A stretch of 64,000 bases of DNA, from contig CAZTQR010000006.1 in the NCBI GenBank assembly GCA_964615795.1, forward strand, positions 15,266-79,265. The letters are read 5' to 3'. This document shows positions 16,857 through 26,062 of this stretch, in pieces. The notes beneath the pieces were generated by a model that was not told the origin of the DNA, ran no database searches, and worked only from the letters and a program-made list of their open reading frames with translations. The stretch comes from JADJAH01 sp964615795 (GTDB lineage Bacteria; Bacteroidota; Ignavibacteria; Tepidaquicellales; Tepidaquicellaceae). The stretch's first letter is position 1. The number at the start of each line of letters is the position of its first letter. The position numbers and the translations under genes are program-made.

Positions 16857-18866
16857 ATGAATATGGTGACAGAAGAAACAAGGAAGAAGGCGCGCATCCT
16901 TCGCGAGAAAATTGCAGATGCGGATTATAAGTACTATGTTCTTGCAGACCCGGACATAGACGATTACAAATATGACATGCTCTTCAAAGAGCTGTCCGAC
17001 CTTGAAAAACAGTTTCCCGAACTTGTCACACCGGATTCGCCAACTCAAAGAGTTTCCGGTGCACCCGCCAAAGAGTTCAGGACCATCGAGCACAGGATCC
17101 CGATGCTGTCACTTTCCAACTCATACAATTTCGAAGAGCTCAATGAATTTGACAGCAGGGTAAGAAACATTCTCGGAGGCGAAAAATATGAATACGCATG
17201 CGAGCTGAAGTTCGACGGAATTGCAGTGTCGCTTGTTTATGAAAACGGCAGGCTTGTTTCCGCGGCAACGCGCGGGGACGGGTTCAAGGGCGATGACATC
17301 ACGCAGAACATAAAGACGATCCGCTCCATACCGCTGAATATCAAAGATGCCAAGGTCAGTGATGCGGAAGTAAGGGGCGAAGTGTTAATAAAGAAAGATG
17401 ACTTCCTCAGGATCAATGAGATGCAGGAAGCAAAGGGCGGAAAACTTTTTGCCAATGCGAGAAATACGGCGGCCGGAACCCTTAAGCTCAAGGACTCAAG
17501 GCAGGTTGCAGGGCGCCCTCTGAATTTCTTTGCATATTACATTTTCACCGCACAGGCAAAGCTTTCCACCCATGTCGATGGCATCCTGCTTCTCAAAAAG
17601 CTTAAGTTTCCCGTCAACGGAAATTATGCCTGCGCAAAGAACATAGATGAAGTAAAAAGATTCTGTGACAGTGTAGAGGCAATGCGCGACGGGCTTCCGT
17701 ATGAGATTGACGGGGTGGTTGTGAAGGTTAACTCGCTGAAACAGCAGGAAACTCTCGGCACTGTTTCAAGGTCACCGCGATGGGCCATTGCTTATAAATT
17801 CAAGGCAAAGGAAGCTGTCACCAAGCTTGAGAAGATAGTATTGCAGGTTGGAAGGACGGGAGCGGTGACTCCGGTTGCTATCATGCAGCCTGTATTCCTC
17901 GCTGGTTCCACCATTTCAAGAGCCACTCTGCACAACTTTGATGAGATCAGAAGAAAAGACATTCGCGAAGGCGACTATGTAAAGATCGAAAAGGGCGGAG
18001 ATGTGATACCGAAAGTAACAGAGGTTCTGAAAGACAAACGCTCGCCGGGATCAAAACCTTATCCTCTTCCCAAAGTATGTCCGGTTTGCGGGAAGAAACT
18101 CGAGAAGCCTGAGGATGAAGTTTACTACTACTGCGTGAATTACGAATGCCCCGCACAGAACATCGGAAGGTTCATACACTTTGTGGGAAGAAATTCCATG
18201 GAGATCGAAGGGCTTGGCGAGAGCATACTTGAGACATTCATTGAACGGGGCTACCTAAAAGACGTTTCAGACATTTACAGACTTAAAGATCACCGCAAAG
18301 AACTTATGGAACTCGAAGGCTTCGGCGAGAAGAGCATTGACAACATACTTGAAGGGATCGAAGGATCGAAGAAGAAGCCGTTCGATAAAGTGCTGTTCGG
18401 ATTAGGGATCAGGCATGTCGGAGAAAGAGTTGCGAAAGTGCTTGCCGATTCATTCGGAGACATTGATGCGCTGAAGTCGGCATCGCCTGAAGAGATACAG
18501 TCTGTGAACGAGATCGGCCCCAAGATTGCCGAAAGCGTTCACACTTACCTTAAAGACGCGGGAAATTCTGCGCTCATCGGGAGACTGAGAGAAGCGGGAC
18601 TTAACCTTAAGAATGAGAAGACAGCATCCGCCGAATCAAACGACAATTTCAAAGGCAAAACGTTTGTGCTGACCGGAACACTCGAAAAGTACAAGCGGGA
18701 GCAGGCTCAGGAGCTGATCGAGAACGGAGGCGGCAAAGTGAGTTCTTCCGTGAGCAAAAAGACTGACTATGTGCTTGCAGGAGCAGATCCGGGAAGCAAG
18801 CTCGAAAAGGCGATGTCCCTCGGCGTGAAGGTCATTGATGAATCGGAATTCGAAAAAATGCTGTGA
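16857..18866 (+). CDS. ligA: NAD-dependent DNA ligase
   Basis: 669 residues, typical for LigA. Domains in order: Ia ('DADYKYYVLADPDIDDYKYD'), adenylation domain with the AMP-accepting lysine K118 in 'CELKFDG', OB fold ('GRTGAVTPVAIMQPVFLAGS'), four-cysteine zinc finger ('CPVCGKKLEKPEDEVYYYC...C'), helix-hairpin-helix repeats and a C-terminal BRCT ('FKGKTFVLTGTLEKYKR'). Phe replaces the common Ile after the catalytic Lys, a mild variation. It seals nicks in replication and repair. Confidence 0.97.
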   Translation: MNMVTEETRKKARILREKIADADYKYYVLADPDIDDYKYDMLFKELSDLEKQFPELVTPDSPTQRVSGAPAKEFRTIEHRIPMLSLSNSYNFEELNEFDSRVRNILGGEKYEYACELKFDGIAVSLVYENGRLVSAATRGDGFKGDDITQNIKTIRSIPLNIKDAKVSDAEVRGEVLIKKDDFLRINEMQEAKGGKLFANARNTAAGTLKLKDSRQVAGRPLNFFAYYIFTAQAKLSTHVDGILLLKKLKFPVNGNYACAKNIDEVKRFCDSVEAMRDGLPYEIDGVVVKVNSLKQQETLGTVSRSPRWAIAYKFKAKEAVTKLEKIVLQVGRTGAVTPVAIMQPVFLAGSTISRATLHNFDEIRRKDIREGDYVKIEKGGDVIPKVTEVLKDKRSPGSKPYPLPKVCPVCGKKLEKPEDEVYYYCVNYECPAQNIGRFIHFVGRNSMEIEGLGESILETFIERGYLKDVSDIYRLKDHRKELMELEGFGEKSIDNILEGIEGSKKKPFDKVLFGLGIRHVGERVAKVLADSFGDIDALKSASPEEIQSVNEIGPKIAESVHTYLKDAGNSALIGRLREAGLNLKNEKTASAESNDNFKGKTFVLTGTLEKYKREQAQELIENGGGKVSSSVSKKTDYVLAGADPGSKLEKAMSLGVKVIDESEFEKML

Positions 18867-18896
18867 CGGAAATGTTAACGAGAATACATTTGGCAT

Positions 18897-19397
18897 ATGG
18901 CAATTGAAACTCTGAGCACATCCGGTATGTCCCGTGAAGAGGCATACAGAACTGTCATCGCGCAGACAAGGCAACTGATCAGCGATGAAGAAGATCTTGT
19001 GGCGAATCTCGCCAATGTATCTTCTTTGCTCAAATATACATTTCAAGATTACCTTTGGGTGGGATTCTATCTCACGTCTCATACTGATCCGGAAGAACTG
19101 GTCCTCGGGCCTTTTCAGGGACGGCCTGCCTGCACGAGGATCCGTTTCGGAAAAGGAGTTTGCGGAACATCTGCCTCCGAGAAGCGGACATTAGTAGTGG
19201 AAGACGTGGATAAATTTCCCGGCCACATTGTCTGTGACTCTCTTTCGCGATCGGAAATAGTTGTGCCCATCATAGCCGGCGGCAAAGTGGCCGGAGTGCT
19301 GGATGTTGACAGCGGCGAGTTGGCTAATTTCGGCGAAACGGACAAGAAGTATCTCGAAGAACTTGCGGAAATTTTGATCCGGCTTTTTGACAAATGA
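18897..19397 (+). CDS. Free methionine-(R)-sulfoxide reductase (GAF domain)
   Basis: 166 residues forming one GAF domain. The three cysteines that define the fRMsr/YebR group are present: C79 ('GRPACTRI'), C89 ('GKGVCGTSA') and C113 ('GHIVCDSLSRSEIVVP'). The enzyme reduces free methionine-R-sulfoxide, a repair role in oxidative stress. Its last four bases overlap the next gene as ATGA, implying coupled translation. A promoter-like TACATTTG ends four bases before the ATG. Confidence 0.92.
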   Translation: MAIETLSTSGMSREEAYRTVIAQTRQLISDEEDLVANLANVSSLLKYTFQDYLWVGFYLTSHTDPEELVLGPFQGRPACTRIRFGKGVCGTSASEKRTLVVEDVDKFPGHIVCDSLSRSEIVVPIIAGGKVAGVLDVDSGELANFGETDKKYLEELAEILIRLFDK

Positions 19398-20113
19398 ACT
19401 CTGAGAAGATTGCACAGCGTCTTTCCGAAAAGACAGGATTAAAGATCAAGTCATGCGAAAAGGCAATTGAACTGATCGCAGAAGCCGCAGTTTCGGATGT
19501 TTCCAAAGGCATACCTTTCTCGCCTGAGCCTCTCGGAACGCTGAGAAGCAGGAAGCATCAAATGTCATTTGCAGACAATCTTGACGGAAGTTTTACGGTT
19601 CATCCTCCATACAATGAAGTGATGTATGATCCTCCTGCTGAAACTTCGAAGGAAGATTATTTCGCAACATCGCAGAGGATAACGGAAAGACTTACAGCAT
19701 CAGGGGAGTTCACATACAAAGAGGCGTCTAAGATTTGCAAGGCGCTAAGCAAATTGCTCCGGAAGTCCGTTGCAAAGGGTAAGGCCATCAAGCTGAGAGG
19801 AATCGGGACTTTCACGCCAGAGTCGTTTGCAGAGGAAGGTGAGGACGCACAGCTGAATTTCAGCATTGCGGATTCATTTGCGGGAAGAATCAATGAACCC
19901 TATGCATGCATCGAAAAGAAAGTTACATTTCCCATACCTCCGGATTCAATGAGAAAGGCATTGGAAGTGCGTCTTGCCGTGGAACCCGTTTCTGAAGGCG
20001 GAAGCACATTCATAGAGAGAAAACTTGCCCTCATCTCAAAGGACCTTATCAAGCTGAACGAAGAAATAAACAAGGACGCTTCTAATGACGGCCGCGGGGG
20101 GCTTTGGGGCTGA
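19394..20113 (+). CDS. Two-domain HU/IHF-like DNA-binding protein
   Basis: 239 residues. Two segments resemble HU-type folds in tandem: residues 1-75 ('KIAQRLSEKTGLKIKSCEKAIELIAEAAVSDVSKG ... LGTLRSRKHQ') and about 85-160 ('ITERLTASGEFTYKEASKICKALSKLLRKSVAKGKAIKLRGIGTFTPES'), each with the helical dimer core and the 'G.G.F' or 'LGTL' turn. The remaining C-terminal 80 residues are helical and unrecognised. The long HU DNA-binding arms seem shortened, so binding mode is uncertain. Its 3' end overlaps the convergent lnt gene by 32 bases. Confidence 0.65.
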   Translation: MNSEKIAQRLSEKTGLKIKSCEKAIELIAEAAVSDVSKGIPFSPEPLGTLRSRKHQMSFADNLDGSFTVHPPYNEVMYDPPAETSKEDYFATSQRITERLTASGEFTYKEASKICKALSKLLRKSVAKGKAIKLRGIGTFTPESFAEEGEDAQLNFSIADSFAGRINEPYACIEKKVTFPIPPDSMRKALEVRLAVEPVSEGGSTFIERKLALISKDLIKLNEEINKDASNDGRGGLWG

Positions 20114-21710
20114 AGATCCTTGCAAGGACAGAAAGCAATACCGCAATTGCGCTGAACCACAGGCAGGCATCCGCAAAAACATCTCCGTGCACAGAGTAGA
20201 AAGTCTTCTCTTCAATGTAACCGATCTTCTTGCTTATCATTGCCGTGCTGTTTATCGGAGTTTCGTCATAGAGTTTTCCGTACGGGTCAATGAAAGATGA
20301 GATCCCTGTGTTTGCGCATCTCACTATCCATCTTCTGTTTTCAACTGCCCTGAGCACCGCATATCTGCTGTGCTGATGAGTTCCCGCAAGCTCTCCCCAC
20401 CATCCGTCGTTTGTAATAATCACCGAAAAGCCCGCTCCTCTCTTTACAAACTCCGCAAAGAATCCCGGAAACACGGATTCGTAACAGATCGCCGCATTGA
20501 ACTTTTCTTTGTCCCCCAGGCTGAACAATATTGTGTCTCTTCCGATCTGCCAGCTTCCGAGCCCGACACCCCATTCGATCAGATTTTTGATGAATGGCAC
20601 ATGCTCCTGATATGGCATTCTTTCGCTTCCCGGAACAAGTTTGACCTTGTGATAAATGTCATAACTGCTTTTATCTTTTCCCGCCTCAAACAGCACGGCG
20701 GAGTTGTAGGTATCATACTTTGCGCCTGTCTGCTTTCTTATCCTCGCATCTTTCGGAACGGTTTCAGTCGAGTCGTAATATTCGAGATCGGGTGTGCCGA
20801 TCAGCAAAGGAATGTTGATGCTGTCGCAAAGTCTTTTGATCTTCATGTATGAATTCTCGAAGAAGAACTCCCTGAAGTAAAACGGAAAAGCCGTCTCCGG
20901 CAGGACTATAAGCTGAAGCGAACTGTCTCTTGAATGAATCTCACGGATCATGCCGGCATATTCATCTATGAGCTCCCTCTGCTTACCGCTCCACTTCTCC
21001 CACGGGTTCACATTCGGCTGAATGACTCCGGTGTTGATCTGCTTCATTTCAGCATAATCAATTTTGCCAACGGGATTGATAAGATCGGGAATGAAGTAGA
21101 TCACTACAGCGGCGGCGAAGTACGTGACCGCCTTAGTATATGAATTGCCGGATAGAATACACTTTCCCGCGAGATAAAGCGGAACACTTGCCGCAGAGAT
21201 CCAGAATGAAAGCCCGTAAACTCCCGTGTATTCAATGAACTGGATCTTTCCGCTGAGGTATGTTTGAGAATTTCCGGCAAGCAGCCACGGGAATGTGATC
21301 TGTCCCCATGTGGAAAGATATTCGAAGGCTGTCCAAAGGAACGGAAAGACTGCAAGTGCAAATGCACCCAAACTCTTCTTCTCAAAACTTTTGCAAACAA
21401 AGTATGTAATACCGCCCGCAGGCAGGAAGAACAACGGATAAACGAATAGCACGGCAATGCCCGCAATGATGAGAAATCTGTCTGCATTATCCTGCATGCC
21501 GCTCACGGAGATCCATGAAATTGCAACGAGGCTTGCAGTGAAGAACACAAAGTATGACCTTGCAAGCGCTCTCCAAACTGAATCAGCACTGACGATAAGA
21601 TGCAGGAAGATTGCAAGCGATACGAATATCAGCAAGTGAAGATCGAAAGGGGGGTATGCAAATCCGTACAAGACTCCGGAAATCAGGATCAGCGGAAGCG
21701 TTTTCTTCAT
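20082..21710 (-). CDS. lnt: Apolipoprotein N-acyltransferase
   Basis: 542 residues from the ATG at 21710, which follows the PAP2 gene's stop by one base. Lnt adds the third acyl chain to lipoproteins in the inner membrane. About eight hydrophobic segments (residues 1-200 and the last 25) frame a nitrilase-like domain whose triad is visible as Glu in 'IVLPETAFPF', Lys in 'YHKVKLVPGSERMPYQEHVPF' and Cys in 'AICYESVFPG'. Its presence supports an outer-membrane cell plan and fits the lipoproteins encoded nearby. Confidence 0.93.
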   Translation of the reverse strand: MKKTLPLILISGVLYGFAYPPFDLHLLIFVSLAIFLHLIVSADSVWRALARSYFVFFTASLVAISWISVSGMQDNADRFLIIAGIAVLFVYPLFFLPAGGITYFVCKSFEKKSLGAFALAVFPFLWTAFEYLSTWGQITFPWLLAGNSQTYLSGKIQFIEYTGVYGLSFWISAASVPLYLAGKCILSGNSYTKAVTYFAAAVVIYFIPDLINPVGKIDYAEMKQINTGVIQPNVNPWEKWSGKQRELIDEYAGMIREIHSRDSSLQLIVLPETAFPFYFREFFFENSYMKIKRLCDSINIPLLIGTPDLEYYDSTETVPKDARIRKQTGAKYDTYNSAVLFEAGKDKSSYDIYHKVKLVPGSERMPYQEHVPFIKNLIEWGVGLGSWQIGRDTILFSLGDKEKFNAAICYESVFPGFFAEFVKRGAGFSVIITNDGWWGELAGTHQHSRYAVLRAVENRRWIVRCANTGISSFIDPYGKLYDETPINSTAMISKKIGYIEEKTFYSVHGDVFADACLWFSAIAVLLSVLARIFSPKAPRGRH

Positions 21711-21711
21711 C

Positions 21712-22299
21712 CTATGCTGTTTCCTCTTTGTGCGGTGAACCGCCGGCTGAGTCATTCCGAGACAGCTTTGCTTCGGCAAACTCCCATGCATGAATAAAGA
21801 GTTTTGCAAAGGCAACCCCGATGAGCGCGCCTCCGATGATGTCAAAAGGATAATGAACGCCGCAGAAGACTCTTGACAGGGCGACTATTCCAGCACCGGG
21901 ATAGAGGAACCACTTCATCTTCGGATAGAAGTGTGAGAACATCGCAGCGGCCGCAAAATTATTGACCGCATGATTTGAAGGAAACGAGAAAGCCTCGGAA
22001 CAGTTTGCCAGAATGTTTGCCCCGGGTATAACATGGCAAGGCCTGACCCTTGCAAAGAGCGGCTTCAGAATATTGTCGGAAACCTGATCGGAGAAGAGTA
22101 TCAGAAGAAGTATCATTATGGCGGAGATCCTGCCTGTTCTTCCACCTTTAGTGAAAAGATAAAGCCAGATGAGCACGTAGAAAATGAACCAGTTGTCACG
22201 CTCGGTAATGAACGGCATCAGGCGGTCGGTCACAGGATTTGCAAGGCCTATGTTGATGAGGCTGAAGAGCCATGCATCAATATTTTGGATCATCTCCAT
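21712..22299 (-). CDS. PAP2-family membrane phosphatase
   Basis: 195 residues with five or six membrane helices. The three phosphatase motifs are present: 'KPLFARVRP', 'PSNHA' and 'SRVFCGVHYPFDIIGG', containing the catalytic His residues. Candidate substrates are undecaprenyl pyrophosphate, phosphatidate or phosphatidylglycerophosphate. No PgpA/B/C is seen elsewhere in the window, and pgsA at 44874 would need one, but this link is only an inference. It sits between ispF and lnt. Confidence 0.9.
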   Translation of the reverse strand: MEMIQNIDAWLFSLINIGLANPVTDRLMPFITERDNWFIFYVLIWLYLFTKGGRTGRISAIMILLLILFSDQVSDNILKPLFARVRPCHVIPGANILANCSEAFSFPSNHAVNNFAAAAMFSHFYPKMKWFLYPGAGIVALSRVFCGVHYPFDIIGGALIGVAFAKLFIHAWEFAEAKLSRNDSAGGSPHKEETA

Positions 22300-22313
22300 C
22301 TGACCGGCAGATT

Positions 22314-22787
22314 TTACTTCGCTAATAAAACAGTTGAGTATGCCGAACAGCCTTCTCCGCTCCCGACAAAACCAAGTCCTTCAGATGTTGTAGCTTTGAC
22401 GGAAACATTTGCGCAATTGAGCACTGTGCTTATTGCAGACTTCATTTGCGGTATGTAGGGATAGATCTTTGGGCTTTCGAGAATCACCACGCTGTCTGTG
22501 TTCACAACATTCCATCCGGACCCGGAAAGCAGATCCATTGTGCTTTTCAATAGAAGAATGCTTGAAATGTCCCTATATCTGTCGTCTGTGTTCGGGAACT
22601 GATGCCCTATATCTTCAAATCCCGCGGCGCCGAGCAGTGCATCACAAAGCGAATGAAGAAGGACATCCGCATCGGAATGGCCTTCAAGCCCCATTGTGTG
22701 GGGAATTTCAACACCGCCAAGCATCAGCTTTCTGCCTTCTGCAAATCTGTGAACATCATAACCGATGCCCGTTCTAATGTCTTTCAT
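22314..22787 (-). CDS. ispF: 2-C-methyl-D-erythritol 2,4-cyclodiphosphate synthase
   Basis: 157 residues, the usual length. It makes the cyclic diphosphate in the MEP isoprenoid pathway. The metal ligands Asp11 and His13 ('GYDVHRF') and 'HSDADVLLHSLCDALLGAAGFEDIGHQFPNTD' are intact, as is the C-terminal 'KATTSEGLGFVGSGEG' that binds the cytidine nucleotide. It leads a three-gene minus-strand run with the PAP2 phosphatase and lnt. Confidence 0.97.
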   Translation of the reverse strand: MKDIRTGIGYDVHRFAEGRKLMLGGVEIPHTMGLEGHSDADVLLHSLCDALLGAAGFEDIGHQFPNTDDRYRDISSILLLKSTMDLLSGSGWNVVNTDSVVILESPKIYPYIPQMKSAISTVLNCANVSVKATTSEGLGFVGSGEGCSAYSTVLLAK

Positions 22788-23040
22788 GAATTTGACTGCA
22801 ACTTATCTCATTTAGGTTACTAATACAATTCGACAAAATCTGCACATTGAAAATGCGAACAAACACAGATGAAAATTATCCGCCCAAAGCCGCGGCAATT
22901 TCTCTGAAAGATCAGGAGGGGCTTCACATCTTTTGCGCGCACGGGCCTTGAAACAATTGCCGTCATGTCATTGAGAAAGTATATTAAGTTTGTTGAAAAT
23001 CATCATTATCTTGCCTCATCCAAAAAGCAAATACTCACGC

Positions 23041-24615
23041 ATGCCATCAATGCCATCTGAAGGAGATACACTGAACAGACTTTTCAATCCTCTTCCACCG
23101 GGACCCGAACCCGGATCAAATGAGGAGAACGAACTTTTTGAGAAATATCAGAAGGGAATATTCTACCAGTACGAGCACATCTTTCCCGATAAGAACGCGC
23201 CGAGGACAGTTGTGATTGTACCTTCCCTGACACTTGACATGGAGCTGTTCTCAAGGATCAAGGGTGCGGTTCATTATGAGGAGCGGCTGTTGTGCCTGCT
23301 GATGCTTCTCAGAATGCCGCGAACAAAAGTTGTTTACATTTCAAGCATTCCCTTTTCGGATGTCATTATTGATTATTACCTTCACCTTCTTCAGGGAATA
23401 ACGGGACATCATGCAAGAAAGCGGCTGACAATGCTGAGCTGTAATGACCTCTCGCAGAAGCCGCTGACGGAAAAGATACTGAACAGGCCAAGGCTCATCA
23501 GCAGGATCAAAGAACTGATCACAGATCCGGCTTCCACACATCTTACATGTTACAATATTACGCCTCTCGAGAAGACACTTGCCGTGAGGCTCGGCATTCC
23601 GCTTTTCGGAACAGACCCGTCAATGTTCTACCTCGGTTCGAAATCGGGAGCCCGCATCACATTCCGCGAGTGCGGCATTGACCTGCCTGACGGTATGGAG
23701 AACCTTGAGAATAAGAAAGATGTTGCGGCGGCGCTCGCAAAGCTCCGGCAAAAATATCCCGCTTTGAGAAAGTGCGTCATCAAAATGAATGACGGATTCA
23801 GCGGAGAGGGAAATGCAATGTACAGATATCCCGAATTCGGGAACGGTGAAGATATGGAACAGAAGATATTTGCGACGCTTGACGAATGCACCAAACCCGT
23901 TGCCAGGAATATGAGCTGTGAAGAGTTCTATGCAAAGTTCACGGAGATGCACGGGATTGTTGAGATATTTCTTGAAGGAGATATCAAGACCTCGCCTTCA
24001 GTTCAATGCGTCATTGGCGCGAAAGAAAATGTCAGAATAGACAGCACTCATGATCAGCTTCTCGGCGGTGATGACGGACAAACATACATGGGAGCAGTAT
24101 TTCCTGCCGATGAAGCCTATGCTCCCGCTCTTGCAGAAGCTGGAAGGAAAGTTGCACTTGCGCTTTCTAAAAAGGGAGCGCTTGGAAGATTCGCAATTGA
24201 TTTCATTTCTGTGAAGCAGGATGACGGCACATGGAAACATTATGCGATAGAGATCAATCTCAGGAAGGGCGGAACAACGCATCCGTTCATGATGATGCAG
24301 TTCCTTACAAACGGAAAGTACGAAGATGAAACGGGCGCATACATCACGGCCAGCGGGAACAAGAGATATTATTTTGCTTCTGACAATCTTCAGAGCGACA
24401 AGTACAAAGGGCTTACTCCGGAAGAACTGATCGAGCTTTCAATGTATCACGGCATAATGTATGACGGCGCAATGCAGGAAGGGACGGTGTTTCATTTGAT
24501 GGGGGCATTGTCAGAGTTCGGCAAGCTCGGAGCGGTCAGCATAGGAAGCACACCCGAACGGGCAAAAATGTTTTACGACAGAACTATTGAAGTGCTCGAC
24601 CTTGAATGCAGTTGA
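23041..24615 (+). CDS. ATP-grasp peptide ligase, PGM1-related
   Basis: 524 residues from ATG 23041; a TTG at 22990 would add 17. The N-terminal half matches the 'pre-ATP-grasp' part of the PGM1-like group ('RTVVIVPSLTLDMELFSRIKG', 'HYEERLLCLLMLLRMPRTKVVY', 'HARKRLTMLSCNDLSQKPLTEKIL'). The ATP-grasp part follows ('LGSKSGARITFRECGIDLPDG', 'CVIKMNDGFSGEGNA', 'YAIEINLRKGGTTHPFM', the metal-binding Glu-Asn pair) and a PGM1_C-like tail. The founding member joins a peptide to a nonproteinogenic amino acid in pheganomycin synthesis. There are no biosynthetic neighbours here, so the substrate is unknown. It converges with mnmE. Confidence 0.85.
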   Translation: MPSMPSEGDTLNRLFNPLPPGPEPGSNEENELFEKYQKGIFYQYEHIFPDKNAPRTVVIVPSLTLDMELFSRIKGAVHYEERLLCLLMLLRMPRTKVVYISSIPFSDVIIDYYLHLLQGITGHHARKRLTMLSCNDLSQKPLTEKILNRPRLISRIKELITDPASTHLTCYNITPLEKTLAVRLGIPLFGTDPSMFYLGSKSGARITFRECGIDLPDGMENLENKKDVAAALAKLRQKYPALRKCVIKMNDGFSGEGNAMYRYPEFGNGEDMEQKIFATLDECTKPVARNMSCEEFYAKFTEMHGIVEIFLEGDIKTSPSVQCVIGAKENVRIDSTHDQLLGGDDGQTYMGAVFPADEAYAPALAEAGRKVALALSKKGALGRFAIDFISVKQDDGTWKHYAIEINLRKGGTTHPFMMMQFLTNGKYEDETGAYITASGNKRYYFASDNLQSDKYKGLTPEELIELSMYHGIMYDGAMQEGTVFHLMGALSEFGKLGAVSIGSTPERAKMFYDRTIEVLDLECS

Positions 24616-24632
24616 TACATCCGCGGTTTGCT

Positions 24633-26030
24633 TCACTTGCCGATGCAGAACGAACCGAATATGTTGTTGAGAATCTCGTCGTTTGTCACTTCGCCGGTGA
24701 TCTCGCCGAGATGACTCATTGCGGAGCGCAGGTCAACAGAAATGAACTCTCCGCTCATGCCTTGTTCCGCTGAGCGCGAAGCCGATGCAAGCGAAGCAAG
24801 GACATTCTCAAGACAATTTTTATGGCGGAAGTTCGTCAGGATGATCTCGGATGAATTCACTTTGACCCCTCTTTCGAAAGCCTTCGCTTTCATTATCTTC
24901 CTGAGGTCATTTACTGAAGCATCGTCATAAACTGAAACTCTGACTCCATCCGGATGTTCGGATTTTCCGCCAAGGTCAGACTTTGAGAACACGAGTATGG
25001 AATTTGTTGCGGAGAATCTTTCGCTGAAATTCTGCAGTTCCGGTTTCAGTTCATCGCCGGTTGTCTGAGAGTCAATGAGATACAAGGTAAGGTCAGCGTC
25101 TGCGATCTTTCTGAAGCTCCTTTGAATTCCCTCGGATTCAATTTCATCTCCCGAAGATCTTATCCCTGCGGTATCGGTGAGCCGGAAAAGCACTCCTTCA
25201 ATCACTACGCTTTCCTCGAGATAGTCTCTTGTCGTTCCGGGAATTCCGCTGACAATTGCCCTGTCCTGTGCCAGCAGTTTGTTGAAAAGGGATGACTTCC
25301 CGCTGTTCGGCTTTCCCGCTATCACAAGCGTAACTCCCTCACGAATGATCTTCCCGGCAATGTATGTTGAAATTATCTCACTTATCCTCAACGAAAGAGT
25401 TCCGATGAGTTTCAAGATCTCCTCTTTGGCCACAAACTCAAGTCCTTCTTCCGCAAAGTCAAGTTCAAGCTCTACAAGCGATGTGATGCGAATGAGCTCT
25501 GCCCTTGCCTGCTTCACAAATCCGGACAATTCACCTTCAAGCTGTCTGAGCGATGATGCGTGAGCTGATTCCGTTTTGGATCTTATCAGATCTGCAACTG
25601 CTTCCGCCTGGGACAGATCGAGCTTTCCGTTCAGAAAGGCCCTCTTGGTGAACTCACCCGGCGATGCAAGGCGAGCTCCTTCGCTTACAAGTTTCGTAAG
25701 CAATTTGGAGGCAATGTATGATCCGCCGTGGCAGGAAATTTCGATGACATCTTCTCCGGTATATGAATGCGGGGATTTGAACAGAGTCAGAAGCCCTTCG
25801 TCAAGGAGTCCGCCGGTGCCTGCAATAAACCCGAAATGAACCGTATGCGATCCAGCAGATGCCGGATCGAATCCGAGAGCAAGGGCTTTGTCCCGGTAAA
25901 AGACCTTCCCGGCTATACCAAACGATTCACTGCCGGACAACCTTACAACCGCAATTCCTCCTTCTCCGGGTGGAGTCGCGATTGCCGCGATCGTATCTGT
26001 CATTGCCGCCGTTCTATTCTCACCATTCAT
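24633..26030 (-). CDS. mnmE: tRNA modification GTPase MnmE
   Basis: 465 residues. With MnmG it installs the aminomethyl-type group on U34 of certain tRNAs. N-terminal tetrahydrofolate-binding domain ('DTIAAIATPPGEGGIAVVRLSG'), helical domain, inserted G domain with P-loop 'GKPNSGKSSLFNKLL', 'GTTRD', 'DTAG' and 'SKSD', and the C-terminal 'FCIGK' with the invariant cysteine. The start at 26030 is preceded by AGGGG seven bases upstream, which favours it over the ATG at 26003. It follows the permease gene by 32 bases. Confidence 0.97.
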   Translation of the reverse strand: MNGENRTAAMTDTIAAIATPPGEGGIAVVRLSGSESFGIAGKVFYRDKALALGFDPASAGSHTVHFGFIAGTGGLLDEGLLTLFKSPHSYTGEDVIEISCHGGSYIASKLLTKLVSEGARLASPGEFTKRAFLNGKLDLSQAEAVADLIRSKTESAHASSLRQLEGELSGFVKQARAELIRITSLVELELDFAEEGLEFVAKEEILKLIGTLSLRISEIISTYIAGKIIREGVTLVIAGKPNSGKSSLFNKLLAQDRAIVSGIPGTTRDYLEESVVIEGVLFRLTDTAGIRSSGDEIESEGIQRSFRKIADADLTLYLIDSQTTGDELKPELQNFSERFSATNSILVFSKSDLGGKSEHPDGVRVSVYDDASVNDLRKIMKAKAFERGVKVNSSEIILTNFRHKNCLENVLASLASASRSAEQGMSGEFISVDLRSAMSHLGEITGEVTNDEILNNIFGSFCIGK

Positions 26031-26062
26031 ATATTACCCCTGCTCCTCATTATTTTTTCCTC

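Noticed and set aside
22990..23041. TTG at 22990 as start of the ATP-grasp ligase
   Set aside because: Possible but not preferred: a promoter-like TAAGTTTG (22985-22992) overlaps it, which would place the transcript start downstream; the ATG at 23041 is used.
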